This document shows positions 13,726-26,522 of a DNA stretch of 64,000 nucleotides, piece after piece. A program made the translations under genes and the position numbers. The notes beneath the pieces are model-generated. The model saw only the letters and a list, made by a program, of their open reading frames with translations, was not told where the DNA came from and made no database searches. The stretch is from positions 1 to 64,000 of the forward strand of contig NW_027478168.1 in assembly GCF_051020975.1 (NCBI RefSeq). The letters run 5' to 3'. Numbering within the stretch: the stretch's first letter is position 1; each line of letters opens with the position of its first letter. Origin of the DNA: Osmia lignaria lignaria (Eukaryota; Arthropoda; Insecta; Hymenoptera; Megachilidae).

Positions 13726-14168
13726 CCAAAGATTAATGTACATTTAATAACAATATCATTAGCACTATATCTATATGAGATATAATGTAATATACTGATT
13801 TATTCTCACAGATCAATAAACATTTAATAACAATATCAATAGTACTATATCTACATTAGATAAAATGTAATACACCGATACCTTCCCACAGATCAATGTA
13901 CATTTAATAACAATATCATTAGTACTATATCTACATTGGATATGTAATGTCATATACAGTTACGTTCCAACAGATCAATGTACCTACAATTAATAACAAC
14001 ATCATTAGTACTATATCTACATTAGATATAATGGCATTTACAGATTCATTCCCACAGATCAATGTACATTTAATAACAATATCGTTATTACCATATCTAC
14101 ATTAGATATAATCTAACATACTGATTCATTCCCACAGATCAATGTACATTTAATAACAATATCATTAG
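13726..14168 (-). repeat. SatB AT-rich satellite, minus orientation
   Basis: About five monomers of the ~80-bp SatB repeat, read here as CATTTAATAACAATATCATT, then CTATATCTACATTAGATATA, then CACAGATCAATGTA. SatA homology ends near 13725 in a degenerate monomer, and SatB starts at CCAAAGATTAATGTACATTT, equivalent to CCACAGATCAATGTACATTT. I see no gene here. Confidence 0.95.
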
Positions 14169-14200
14169 CTAATCATATTGTTATTAAATGTACATTGATC
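14137..14200. repeat. Head-to-head SatB inversion junction (spacerless palindrome)
   Basis: Two 32-bp arms meet with no spacer. The left arm, from GATCAATGTACA through ATATCATTAG (14137-14168), is followed at once by its reverse complement, CTAATCATATTG through TACATTGATC (14169-14200), with one mismatch (C for G at 14173). The symmetry continues more weakly outward. The orientation of SatB flips exactly at 14168/14169. Confidence 0.95.
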
Positions 14201-16916
14201 TGGGGAAAGGAATCACTGTATTACATTATGTGCAACGCAGATATGGTAATAATGGCACTGTTTGTCAATCTATATTACATATCTAATGTAGATATAGTAA
14301 TAATGATATTGTTATTAAATGTACATTGATCTGTGGGAAGGTATCGGTATATTACATTTTATCTAATGTAGATATAGTACTAATCATATTGTTATTAAAT
14401 GTTTATTGATCTGTGCGAACAAATCAGTATATTACATTACATCGAAGGTAGATATAATGCTAATGATATTGTTATTAAATGTACATTGATCTGTGGGTAG
14501 CAATCAGTATATTACATTATATCGAATGTAGATATAGTACTAATGATATTCTTATTAAATGTACATTGATCTGTGGGAATGAATCTGGATATGACATTAT
14601 ATCTAATGTAGATATAGTAATAATGATATTGCTACTAAATGTACATTGATCTGTGGGATTGAATCAGTATGTTAGATTATATCTAATGTAGATATGGTAA
14701 TAATGATATTGTTATTAAATGTACATTGATCTGTGGTTAGTAATCAGTATACTACATTATATCTAATTTAGATATGGTAATAATGACATTGGTATTAAAT
14801 GTAGGTACATTGATCTGTTGGAATGTATCTCTATATGACATTATATCTAATGTAGATATAGTAATAATGATATTGTTATTAAATGTGCATTGATCTGTGG
14901 GAATGAATCAGTATATTACATTATATGCAATGTAGATATAGTGCTAATGATATTGTTATTAAATGTACATTGATCTGTGGGAAGGAACAGTATATTACAT
15001 TATATCTAATAGATGTGGTAATAATGATATACTTACTAAAGGTACATTAATCTGTGGGATTGAACAAGTATATTACATTATATCGAATGTAGATGTAGTG
15101 CTAATGATATTGTCATTAAATGTACATTGATCTGTGGGTAGCATTAAGTATATCAAATTATATCTATAGTAGATATGGTAATAATGACATTGGTACTAAA
15201 TGTAGGTACATTGATCTGTTGGAATGTATCACCTTACGACATTATATCGAATGTAGATAAGGTACTAATGATATTGTCATTATATGTACATTGATTTGTG
15301 GGAATGAATCTGTATATGACATTATATCTAATGTAGATATAGTTCTAATGATATTGTCATTAAATGTACATTGATCTGTGGGTAGCATTCAGTATATTAA
15401 ACTATATCTCATATAGATATAGTAATAATGACATTGGTACTAAATGTAGGTACATTGATCTGTTGGAATGTATCACCTTACGACATTATATCGAATGTAG
15501 ATATAGTACTAATGATATTGTTATTAAATGTACATTGATTTGTGGGAATGAATCAGTATATTACATTATATCTAATGTAGGTATGGTAATAATCATATTG
15601 TTATTAAACGTATATTACATATCTAATGTAGATATAGTACTAATGATATTGTTATTAAATGTACATAGATCGGTGGGAACGAATAAGTATATTACATTAT
15701 ATCGAATGTAGATATAGTACTAATGATATTGTTATTAAATGTACATTGATCTGTAGGAAGGAACAAGTATATTACATTATATCTATAGTAGATATCGTAA
15801 TAATGACATTGGTACTAAATGTAGGTACATTGATCTGTTGGAATGTATCACCTTACGACATTATATCGAATGTAGATAAGGTACTAATGATATTGTTATT
15901 AAATGTACATTGATTTGTGGGATCGAATCAGTATATTACATTATATCTAGTGGAAATATGGTAATAATGACATTGGTACTAAATGTAGGTACATTGATCT
16001 GTCTGAATGAATCTGTATATGACATTATATCGAATGTAGATATAGTACCAATGATATTGATATTAAATGTACATTGATGTGTGCTAAGGAATCCGTATAA
16101 TACATTATATCTAATGTAGGTATGGTAATAATGATATCGTTATTAAATGTATATTACATATCTAATGTAGATATAGTACTAATGATATTGTTATTGAATG
16201 TACATTGATCGGTGGGAACGAATAAGTATATTACATTATATCGAATGTAGATATAGTACTAATGATATTGTTATTGAATGTACATTGTTCTGTGGGTAGT
16301 AATCCGTAGTATATTACATTATATCTAATGTAGATATGGTAATAATGACATTGTTAATAAATGTAGGTACAATGATCAGTTGGAATGAATCAGTATATGA
16401 TATTATATCTAATGTAGATATAGTAATAATGATATTGTTATTAAATGAACATTGATCTGTGGGTAGCAATGAGTATATTACATTATATCTAATGCAGATA
16501 TGGTAATAATGATGTTGTTATTAAATGTACATTACGTATCTAATGTAGATATAGTACTAATGATATTGTCATTAAATGTACATTGAACTGTGGGAATGAA
16601 TCGGTATATTACATTATATCGAATGTAGATACAGTACTAATGATATTGTTATTAAATGTACATTGATCTGTGGGAATGAATCAGTATATTACGTTATATC
16701 AAATGTACATATAGTCCTAATGATATTGTTATTATATGTACATTGATCTGTGGGAAGGAATCAGTATATTACAATATATCTAATGTAGATGTGGTAATAA
16801 TGATATTGTTATTAAATGTACATTGATCTGTGGGAATGAATCAATATATTACATGATATCGCATGTAGATATAGTAATAATGATATTCTTATCAAATGTA
16901 CATTGATCTGTGGGGA
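14169..16916 (+). repeat. SatB AT-rich satellite, plus orientation
   Basis: About 2.7 kb of ~80-bp monomers reading TGTACATTGATCTGTGGG, then AATCAGTATATTACATTATA, then TGTAGATATAGTA, then AATGATATTGTTATTAAA. An 84-bp variant carries an extra GTAG before GTACATT and usually pairs with TCTGTTGGAATG. A ~51-bp variant lacks the block from TGATCTG to the first ATTACAT. ORFs of up to 115 residues, near 15364 and 15659, are low-complexity readings across monomers and are not genes. The array ends at CTGTGGGGAATAGTAGG, where SatC begins. Confidence 0.95.
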
Positions 16917-19900
16917 ATAGTAGGAAACTTAATTTCCTACAAAAAAGGTGTCTTAACATTTTGCCATAGCACGGATCGTTTCCGAGATATTTGCAGATTT
17001 AGCTCAAGAAAAGGGGCCTCACGGACATATCCCGAGATATTTCTTGTTCTTGTGGTTCTTCTTCTGCACAGCTAAGCTGGAAGTGGCATTTGCAGCACGG
17101 AATAGTGCAGAGTTATCTCAAGGAAAGGGGCCACGGTGTTTCTGTATCTTTATTACGTTGGTGCGGCTTCGGAACTTTTCAATATCTCGATATATTTCGA
17201 AAACTACGCATCTGATCACAAAATATCATAGAACGTAAATGGTAGGAAACTTAATTTCCTACAAAAAAGATCTCTTAACATTTTGCCATAGCTCGCATCG
17301 TTTCCGAGATATTTGCAGATATACCTCACGGGAAGGGGCCTGACGGACATATTTCGAGATATTTCTTGTTCTTGTTGTTCTTCTTCTGCACAGCTAAGCT
17401 GGAAGTGTCATTTGCAGTTCGGTACAGTGCACAGTTATCTCAAAGAAAGGGGCCACAGTGTTTCTGTATCTTTATTATGTTGGTGCGGCTCCGGAACTTT
17501 TAAATATCTCGATATATCTCGAAAACTACGCATCTGATCAAAAAATATCATAGGACTGAAATAGTAGGAAACTTAATTTGCTACAAAAAAGGTCTCTGAA
17601 CATTTTGCCATAGCACGCATCGTTTCCGAGGTATTTGCAGATATACCTCACGGGAAGGGGCCTGACGGACATATTTCGAGATATTTCTTGTTCTTGCTGT
17701 TCTTCTTCTGCACAGCTAAGCTGGAAGTGTCATTTGCAGTTCGGAATAGTGCACAGTTATCTCAAAGAAAGGGGCCACAGTGTTTCTGTATCTTTATTAT
17801 GTTGGTGCGGCTCCGGAACTTTTAAATATCTCGATATATTTCGAAAACTACGCATCTGATCACAAAATATCATAGAACGTAAATAGTAGGAAACTCAATT
17901 TCCTACAAAAAAGGTTTCTTAACATTTTGCCATAGCTCGTATCGTTTCCGAGATATTTGCAGATTCAGCTCAAGAAAAGGGGCCTCACGGACATATCCAG
18001 AGATATTTCTTGTTCTTGTTGTTCTTTTTCTGCACAGCTAATCTGGAAGTGGCATTTGCTGCTCGGAATAGTGCAGAGTTATATCAAAGAACGGGACCAC
18101 GGTGTTTCTGTATCTTTATTATGATGGTGCGGCTTCGGAACTTTTAAATATCTCGATATATCTCGAGAACTACGCATCTGATCAAAAAATATCATAGAAC
18201 GGAAATAGTAGGAAACTTAATTCTCTACAAAAAAGGTCTTTTAACATTTTGCCATAGCTCGCATCGTTTGCGAGATATTTGCGGATTTAGCTCAAGGGAA
18301 GGGGCCTGACGGACATATTCCGAGATATTTCTTGTTCTTGTTGTGCTTCTTCTGCCCAGCTAAGCTGGAACTGGCATTTGCAGCTCGCAATAGTGCAGAG
18401 TAATGTCACAGAAAGGGGCCACGGTGTTTCTGTGCCTCTATTATGTGGTGCGGCTTCGGAACTTTTAAATATCTCGATATATCTCGAAAACTACGCATCT
18501 GACCAAAAGATATCATAGAACATAAATAGTAGGAAACTTAATTTGCTACAAAAAAGGTCTCGCAACACTTTGCCATAGCTCGCATCGTTTCCGAGATATT
18601 TGCAGATTTAGCTCAAAGGAAGGGGCCTGACGGACATATTTCGAGATATTTCTTCTTCTTGTTGTTCTTCTTCCGCACAGCTAAGCTGGAAGTGGCATTT
18701 GCAGCTCGCAATAGTGCAGAGTTATCTCAAAGAAATGATCCACGGTCTTTCTGTATCTTTATTATGTTGGTGCGGCTTCGGAACTTTTAAATATCTCGAT
18801 ATATCTCGAAAACTACGCATCTGACCAAAAAATATCATAGAACATGAATAGTAGGAAACATAATTCTCTACAAAGAAGGTCTCTTAACATTTTGCCATAG
18901 CTCGCTTCGTTTCCGAGATATTTGCAGATTTAGCTCAAAGGAAGGGGCCTGACGGACATATTTCGAGATATTTCTTCTTCTTGTTGTTCCTCTTCTGCAC
19001 AGCTAAGCTGGAAGTGGCATTTGCAGCTCGCAATAGTGCAGAGTTATCTCAAAGAAAGGATCCACGGTGTTTCTGTATCTTTATTATGTTGGTGCGGCTT
19101 CGGAACTTTTAAATATCTCGATATATCTCGAAAACTACGCATCTGACCAAAAAATATCATAGAACATAAATAGTAGGAAACTTAATTTCCTACAAAAAAG
19201 GTCTCTCAACATTTGGCAATAGCTCGCATCGTTTCCGAGATATTTGCAGATGTAGCTCAAGTGAAGGGGCCTGACGGACATATTCCGAGATATTTCTTGT
19301 TCTTGTTGTGCTTCTGCTGCACAGCTAAGCTGGAAGTGGCATTTGCTGCTCGCAATAGTGCAGAGTTATCTCACAGAAAGGGGCCACGGTGTTTCTGTAT
19401 CTCTATTAAGTTGGTGCGGCTTCGGAACTTTTAAATATCTTGATATATCTCGAAAACTAAGTATCTGATCAAAAAACATCATAGAACATAAATAGTAGGA
19501 AACATAATTCTCTACAAAAGAGGTCTCTTAACATTTTGCCATAGCTCGCTTCGTTTCCGAGATATTTGCAGATTTATCTCAAGGGAAGGGGCCTGACGGA
19601 CATATTTCGAGATATTTCTTCTTCTTGTTGTTCTTCTTCTGCACAGCCAAACTGGAAGTGGCATTTCCAGTCCGCAATAGTGCAGAGTTATCTCAAAGAA
19701 AGGATCCACGGTGATTCAGTATCATTATTATGTTGGTGCGGCTTCGGAACTTTTAAATATCTCGATATATCTCGAAAACTACGCATCTGACCAAAAAATA
19801 TCTTAGAACATAAAGAGTAGGAAACTTAATTTCCTACAAAAAAGGTCTCTCAACATTTGGCCATAGCTCGCATCGTTTCCGAGATATTTGCAGATGTACC

Positions 19901-22679
19901 TCAACTGAAGGGGCCTGACGGACATATTCCGAGATATTTCTTGTTCTTGTTGTGCTTCTGCTGCACAGCTAAGCTGGAAGTGGCATTTGCAGCTCGCAAT
20001 AGTGCAGATTTATGTCACAGAAAGGGGCCACGGTGTTTCTGTGTCTCTATTATGTGGTGCGGCTTCGGAACTTTTAAATATCTCGATATATCTCGAAAAC
20101 TACGCATCTGACCAAAAGATATCATAGAACATAAATAGTAGGAAACTTAATTTGCTACAAAAAAGGTCTCGTAACACTTTGCCATAGCTCGCATCGTTTC
20201 CGAGATATTTGCAGATTTAGCTCAAGGGAAGGGGCCTGACGGACATATTTCGAGATATTTCTTCTTCTTGTTGTTCTTCTTCCGCACAGCTAAGCTGGAA
20301 GTGGCATTTGCAGCTCGCAATAGTGCAGAGTTATCTCAAAGAAAGGATCCACGGTGTTTCTGTATCTTTATTATGTTGGTGCGGCTTCGGAACTTATAAA
20401 TATCTCGATATATCTCGAAAACTACGCATCTGACCAAAAAATATCATAGAACATAAATAGTAGGAAACTTAATTTCCTACAAAAAAGGTCTCTCAACATT
20501 TGGCCATAGCTCGCATCGTTTCCGAGATATTTGCAGATGTAGCTCAAGTGAAGGGGCCTGACGGACATATTCCGAGATATTTCTTGTTCTTGTTGTGCTT
20601 CTGCTGCACAGCTAAGCTGGAAGTGGCATTTGCAGCTCGCAATAGTGCAGAGTTATGTCACAGAAAGGGGCCACGGTGTTTCTGTGTCTCTATTATGTGG
20701 TGCGGCTTCGGAACTTTTAAATATCTCGATATATCTCGAAAACTACGCATCTGACCAAAAGATATCATAGAACATAAATAGTAGGAAACTTAATTTGCTA
20801 CAAAAAAGGTCTCGCAACACTTTGCCATAGCTCGCATCGTTTCCGAGATATTTGCAGATTTAGCTCAAGGGAAGGGGCCTGACGGACATATTTCGAGATA
20901 TTTCTTGTTCTTGTTGTGCTTGTTCTGCACAGCTTAGCTGGAAATAGCATTTCCAGCTCGCAATAGTGCAGAGTTATCTCAAAGAAAGGGGCCACGGTGT
21001 TTCTGTATCTTTATTATATTGGTGCGGCTTCGGAACTTTTGAATATCTTGATATATCTCGAAAACTAAGCATCTGATCAAAAAACATGATAGAACATAAA
21101 TAGTAGGAACCTTAATTCTCTACAAAGAAGGTCTCTTAACATTTTGCCACAGCTCGCATCGTATCCGAGATATTTGCTGATTTAGCTCAAAGGAAGGGGC
21201 CTGACGGACATATTTCGAGATATTTCTTCTTCTTGTTGTTCTTCTTCTGCACAGCCAAACTGGAAGTGGCATTTCCAGCTCGCAATAGTGCAGAGTTATC
21301 TCAAAGAAAGGGGCCACGGTGTTTCTGTATCTTTATTATGCTGCTGCGGCTTCGGAACTTTTAAATATCTCGATATATCTCGAAAACTACGCATCTGACC
21401 AAAAAATATCATAGAACATAAATAGTAGGAAACTTAATTTCCTACAAAAAAGGTCTCTCATCGTTTTGCCACAGCTCGCATCGTTTCCGAGATATTTGCA
21501 GATTTAGCTCAAAGGAAGGGGCCTGACGGACATATTTCGAGATATTTCTTCTTCTTGTTGTTCTTCTTCTGCACAGCCAAACTGGAAGTGGCATTTCCAG
21601 CCCGCAATAGTGCAGAGTTATCTCAAAGAAAGGGGCCACGGTGTTTCTGTATCTCTATTAAGTTGGTGCGGCTTCGGAACTTTTAAATATCTTGATATAT
21701 CTCGAAAACTACGCGTCTGATCAAAAATATCATACAACATAAATAGTAGGAAACTTAATTTCCTACAAAAAAGGTCTCTCCACATTTTGCCACAGCTCGC
21801 ATCGTTTCCGAGATATTTGCAGATTTAGCTCAAAGGAAGGGGCCTGACGGACATATTTCGAGATATTTCTTGTTCTTGTTGTGCTTCTTCTGCACAGCTA
21901 AGCTGGACGTGGCATTTGCAGCTCGCTATAGTGCAGAGTTATCTCAAAGAAAGGGGCCACGGTGTTTCTGTATCTCTATTATGTTGGTGCGGCTTCGTAA
22001 CTTTTAAATATCTTGATATATCTTGAGAACTACACATCTGATCAAAAAATATCATAGAACATTAAAAGTAGGAAACTTAATTCTCTACAAAAAAGGTCTC
22101 TTAACATTTTGCCATAGCTCGCTTGGTTTCCGAGATATTTGCAGATTTATCTCAAGGGAAGGGGCCTGACGGACATATTTCGAGACATTTCTTCTTCTTG
22201 TTGTTCCTCTTCAGCACAGCTATGCTGGAAGTGGCATTTGCAGCTCGCAATAGTGCAGGGTTATCTCAAAGAAAGGGGCCACGGTGTTTCTGTATCTCTA
22301 TTATGTTGGTGCGGCTTCGGAACTTTCAAATATCATGATATATCTCGAAAACTGCGCATCTGATCAAAAAATATCATAGAACGTAAACAGTAGGAAACTT
22401 AATTTCCTACAAAAAAGGTCTCTCAAGATTTTTCCATAGCTCGCTTCGTTTCCGAGATATTTGCAGATTTACCTCAAGGGAAGGGGCCTGACGGACATAT
22501 TCCGAGATATTTCTTGTTCTTGTTGTGCTTCTTCTGCCCAGCTAAGCTGGAACTGGCATTTGCTGCTCGCAATAGTGCAGAGTTATCTCAAAGAAAGGGG
22601 CCACGGTGTTTCTGTATCTCTATTAAGTTGGTGCGGCTTCGGAACTTTTAAATATCTTGATATATCTCGAAAACTACGC

Positions 22680-25600
22680 GTCTGATCAAAAATATCATAC
22701 AACATAAATAGTAGGAAACTTAATTTCCTACAAAAAAGGTCTCTCCACATTTTGCCACAGCTCGCATCGTTTCCGAGATATTTGCAGATTTAGCTCAAAG
22801 GAAGGGGCCTGACGGACATATTTCGAGATATTTCTTCTTCTTGTTGTTCTTCCTCTGCACAGCTAATCTGGAACTGGCATTTGCAGCTCGCAATAGTGCA
22901 GAGTTATCTCACAGAAAGGGGCCACGGTGTTTCTGTATCTCTATTATGTTGGTGCGGCTTCGGAACTTTTAAATATCTTGATATATCTCGAAAACTACGC
23001 GTCTGATCAAAAAATATCATAGAACATAAATAGTAGGAAACTTAATTTCCTACAAAAAAGGTCTCTTAAGATTTTTCCATAGCTCGCTTCGTTTCCGAGA
23101 TATTTGCAGATTTACCTCAAGGGAAGGGGCCTGACGGACATATTTCGAGATATTTCTTGTTCTTGTTGTGCTTCTTCTGCACAGCTAAGCTGGAACTGGC
23201 ATTTGCAGCTCGCAATAGTGCAGAGTTATGTCACAGAAAGGGGCCACGGTGTTTCTGTATCTTTATTATGTTGGTGCGGCTTCGGAACTTTTAAATATCT
23301 TGATATATCTCGAAAACTACGCGTCTGATCAAAAATATCATACAACATAAATAGTAGGAAACTTAATTTCCTACAAAAAAGGTCTCTCAACATTTAGCCA
23401 CAGCTCGCATCGTGTCCGAGATATTTGCAGATTTAGCTCAAAGGAAGGGGCCTGACGGACATATTTCGAGATATTTCTTCTTCTTGTTGTTCTTCTTCTG
23501 CACAGCTAAACTGCAAAATGGCGTTTCCAACTCGCAATAGTGCAGAGTTATCTCAAAGAAAGGGGCCACGGTGTTTCTGTATCTTTATTATGTTGGTGCG
23601 GCTTCGGAACTTTTAAATATCTTGATATATCTCGAAAACGAAGCATCTGATCAAAAAACATCATAGAACATAAACAGTAGGAAACTTAATTTCCTACAAA
23701 AAAGGTCTCTCAACATTTTGCCAGAGCTCGCATGGTTTCCGAGATATTTGCAGATTTAGCTCAAAGGGAGGGGCCTGACGGACATATTCCGAGATATTTC
23801 TTGTTCTTGCTGTGCTTCTTCTGTACAGCTAAGCTGGAACTGGCATTTGCTGCTCTCAATAGGGCAGAGTTATCTCACCGAAAGGTGCCACGGTGTTTCT
23901 GTATCTCTATTATGTTGGTGCGGCTTCGCAACTTTTAAATATCTTGATATATGTCGAAAACTAAGCATCTGATCAAAAAACATCGTAGAACATGAATAGT
24001 AGGAAACATAATTCTCTACAAAGAAGGTCTCTTAACATTTTGCCATAGCTCGCTTCGTTTCCGAGATATTTGCAGATTTAGCTCAAGGGAAGGGGCCTGA
24101 CGGACATATTTCGAGATATTTCTTCTTCTTGCTGTTCTTCTTCTGCACAGCCAAACTGGAAGTGGCATTTCCAGCCCGAAATAGGGCAGAGTTATCTCAA
24201 AGAAAGGATCCACGGTGTTTCTGTATCTTTATTATGCTGGTGCGGCTTCGGAACTTTTAAATATCTCGATATATCTCGAAAACTACGCATCTGACCAAAA
24301 AATATCATAGAACATAAATAGTAGGAAACTTAATTTCCTACAAAAAAGGTCTCTCAACATTTTGCCACAGCTCGCATCGTTTCCGAGATATTTGCAGATA
24401 TAGCTCAAGGGAAGGGGCCTGACGGACATATTCCGAGATATTTCTTGTTCTTGTTGTGCTTCTTCTGCCCAGCTAAGCTGGAACTGGCATTTGCTGCTCG
24501 CAATACTGCAGAGTTATCTCACAGAAAGGGGCCACGGTGTTTCTGTATCTCTATTAAGTTGGTGCGGCTTCGGAACTTTTAAATATCTTGATATATGTCG
24601 AAAACTAAGCATCTGATCAAAAAACATCGTAGAACATGAATAGTAGGAAACATAATTCTCTACAAAGAAGGTCTCTTAACATTTTGCCATAGCTCGCTTC
24701 GTTTCCGAGATATTTGCAGATTTAGCTCAAGGGAAGGGGCCTGACGGACATATTTCGAGATATTTCTTCTTCTTGCTGTTCTTCTTCTGCACAGCCAAAC
24801 TGGAAGTGGCATTTCCAGCCCGAAATAGGGCAGAGTTATCTCAAAGAAAGGATCCACGGTGTTTCTGTATCTTTATTATGCTGGTGCGGCTTCGGAACTT
24901 TTAAATATCTCGATATATCTCGAAAACTACGCATCTGACCAAAAAATATCATAGAACATAAATAGTAGGAAACTTAATTTCCTACAAAAAAGCTCTCTCA
25001 ACATTTTGCCACAGCTCGCATCGTTTCCGAGATATTTGCAGATATAGCTCAAGGGAAGGGGCCTGACGGACATATTCCGAGATATTTCTTGTTCTTGTTG
25101 TGCTTCTTCTGCACAGCTAAGCTGGAACTGGCATTTGCAGCTCGCAATAGTGCAGAGTTATCTCAAAGAAAGGGGCCACGGTGTTTCTGTATCTCTATTA
25201 TGTTGGTGCGGTTTCGGAACTTTTAAATATCTTGATATATCTCGAAAACTACGCGTCTGATCAAAAAATATCATAGAACATAAATAGTAGGAAACTTAAT
25301 TTCCTACAAAAAAGCTCGCTCAACATTTTGCCACAGCTCGCATCGTTTCCGAGATATTTGCAGATTTAGCTCAAAGGAAGGGGCCTGACGGACATATTTC
25401 GAGATATTTCTTCTTCTTGTTGTTCTTCTTCTGCACAGCTAAACTGGAAATGGCATTTCCAGCTCGCAATAGTGCAGAGTTATCTCAAAGAAAGGGGCCA
25501 CGGTGTTTCTGTATCTTTATTATGTTGGTGCGGCTTCGGAACTTTTAAATATCTAGATATATCTCGAAAACTACGCGTCTGATCAAAAATATCATACAAC

Positions 25601-26522
25601 ATAAATAGTAGGAAACTTAATTTCCTACAAAAAAGGTCTCTCCACATTTTGCCACAGCTCGCATCGTTTCCGAGATATTTGCAGATTTAGCTCAAAGGAA
25701 GGGGCCTGACGGACATATTTCGAGATATTTCTTCTTCTTGTTGTTCTTCCTCTGCACAGCTAATCTGGAACTGGCATTTGCAGCTCGCAATAGTGCAGAG
25801 TTATCTCACAGAAAGGGGCCACGGTGTTTCTGTATCTCTATTATGTTGGTGCGGCTTCGGAACTTTTAAATATCTTGATATATCTCGAAAACTACGCGTC
25901 TGATCAAAAAATATCATAGAACATAAATAGTAGGAAACTTAATTTCCTACAAAAAAGGTCTCTTAAGATTTTTCCATAGCTCGCTTCGTTTCCGAGATAT
26001 TTGCAGATTTACCTCAAGGGAAGGGGCCTGACGGACATATTTCGAGATATTTCTTGTTCTTGTTGTGCTTCTTCTGCACAGCTAAGCTGGAACTGGCATT
26101 TGCAGCTCGCAATAGTGCAGAGTTATGTCACAGAAAGGGGCCACGGTGTTTCTGTATCTTTATTATGTTGGTGCGGCTTCGGAACTTTTAAATATCTTGA
26201 TATATCTCGAAAACTACGCGTCTGATCAAAAATATCATACAACATAAATAGTAGGAAACTTAATTTCCTACAAAAAAGGTCTCTCAACATTTAGCCACAG
26301 CTCGCATCGTGTCCGAGATATTTGCAGATTTAGCTCAAAGGAAGGGGCCTGACGGACATATTTCGAGATATTTCTTCTTCTTGTTGTTCTTCTTCTGCAC
26401 AGCTAAACTGCAAAATGGCGTTTCCAACTCGCAATAGTGCAGAGTTATCTCAAAGAAAGGGGCCACGGTGTTTCTGTATCTTTATTATGTTGGTGCGGCT
26501 TCGGAACTTTTAAATATCTTGA
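22680..26522 (+). repeat. SatC three-monomer block repeated at 2,897 bp
   Basis: The block 22680-23625 reappears at 25577-26522. It is identified by the sequence of three unusual monomers: one with CTCTCCACATTTTG, one with CTCTTAAGATTTTTCC, and one with CATTTAGCCACAG plus CTGCAAAATGG. The spacing equals nine monomers. Being within copy 1 of the 10.94-kb unit, the same pair also exists in copy 2. Confidence 0.8.
23940..25230 (+). repeat. SatC dimer duplicated at 644 bp
   Basis: A monomer with AACATGAATAGTAGGAAACA and AATAGGGCAG, followed by a monomer with GCAGATATAGCTC, occurs at about 23.99-24.6 kb and again 644 bp later. The period is two monomers. The whole arrangement recurs in the second 10.94-kb copy at about 34.9-36.2 kb. 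Confidence 0.75.
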
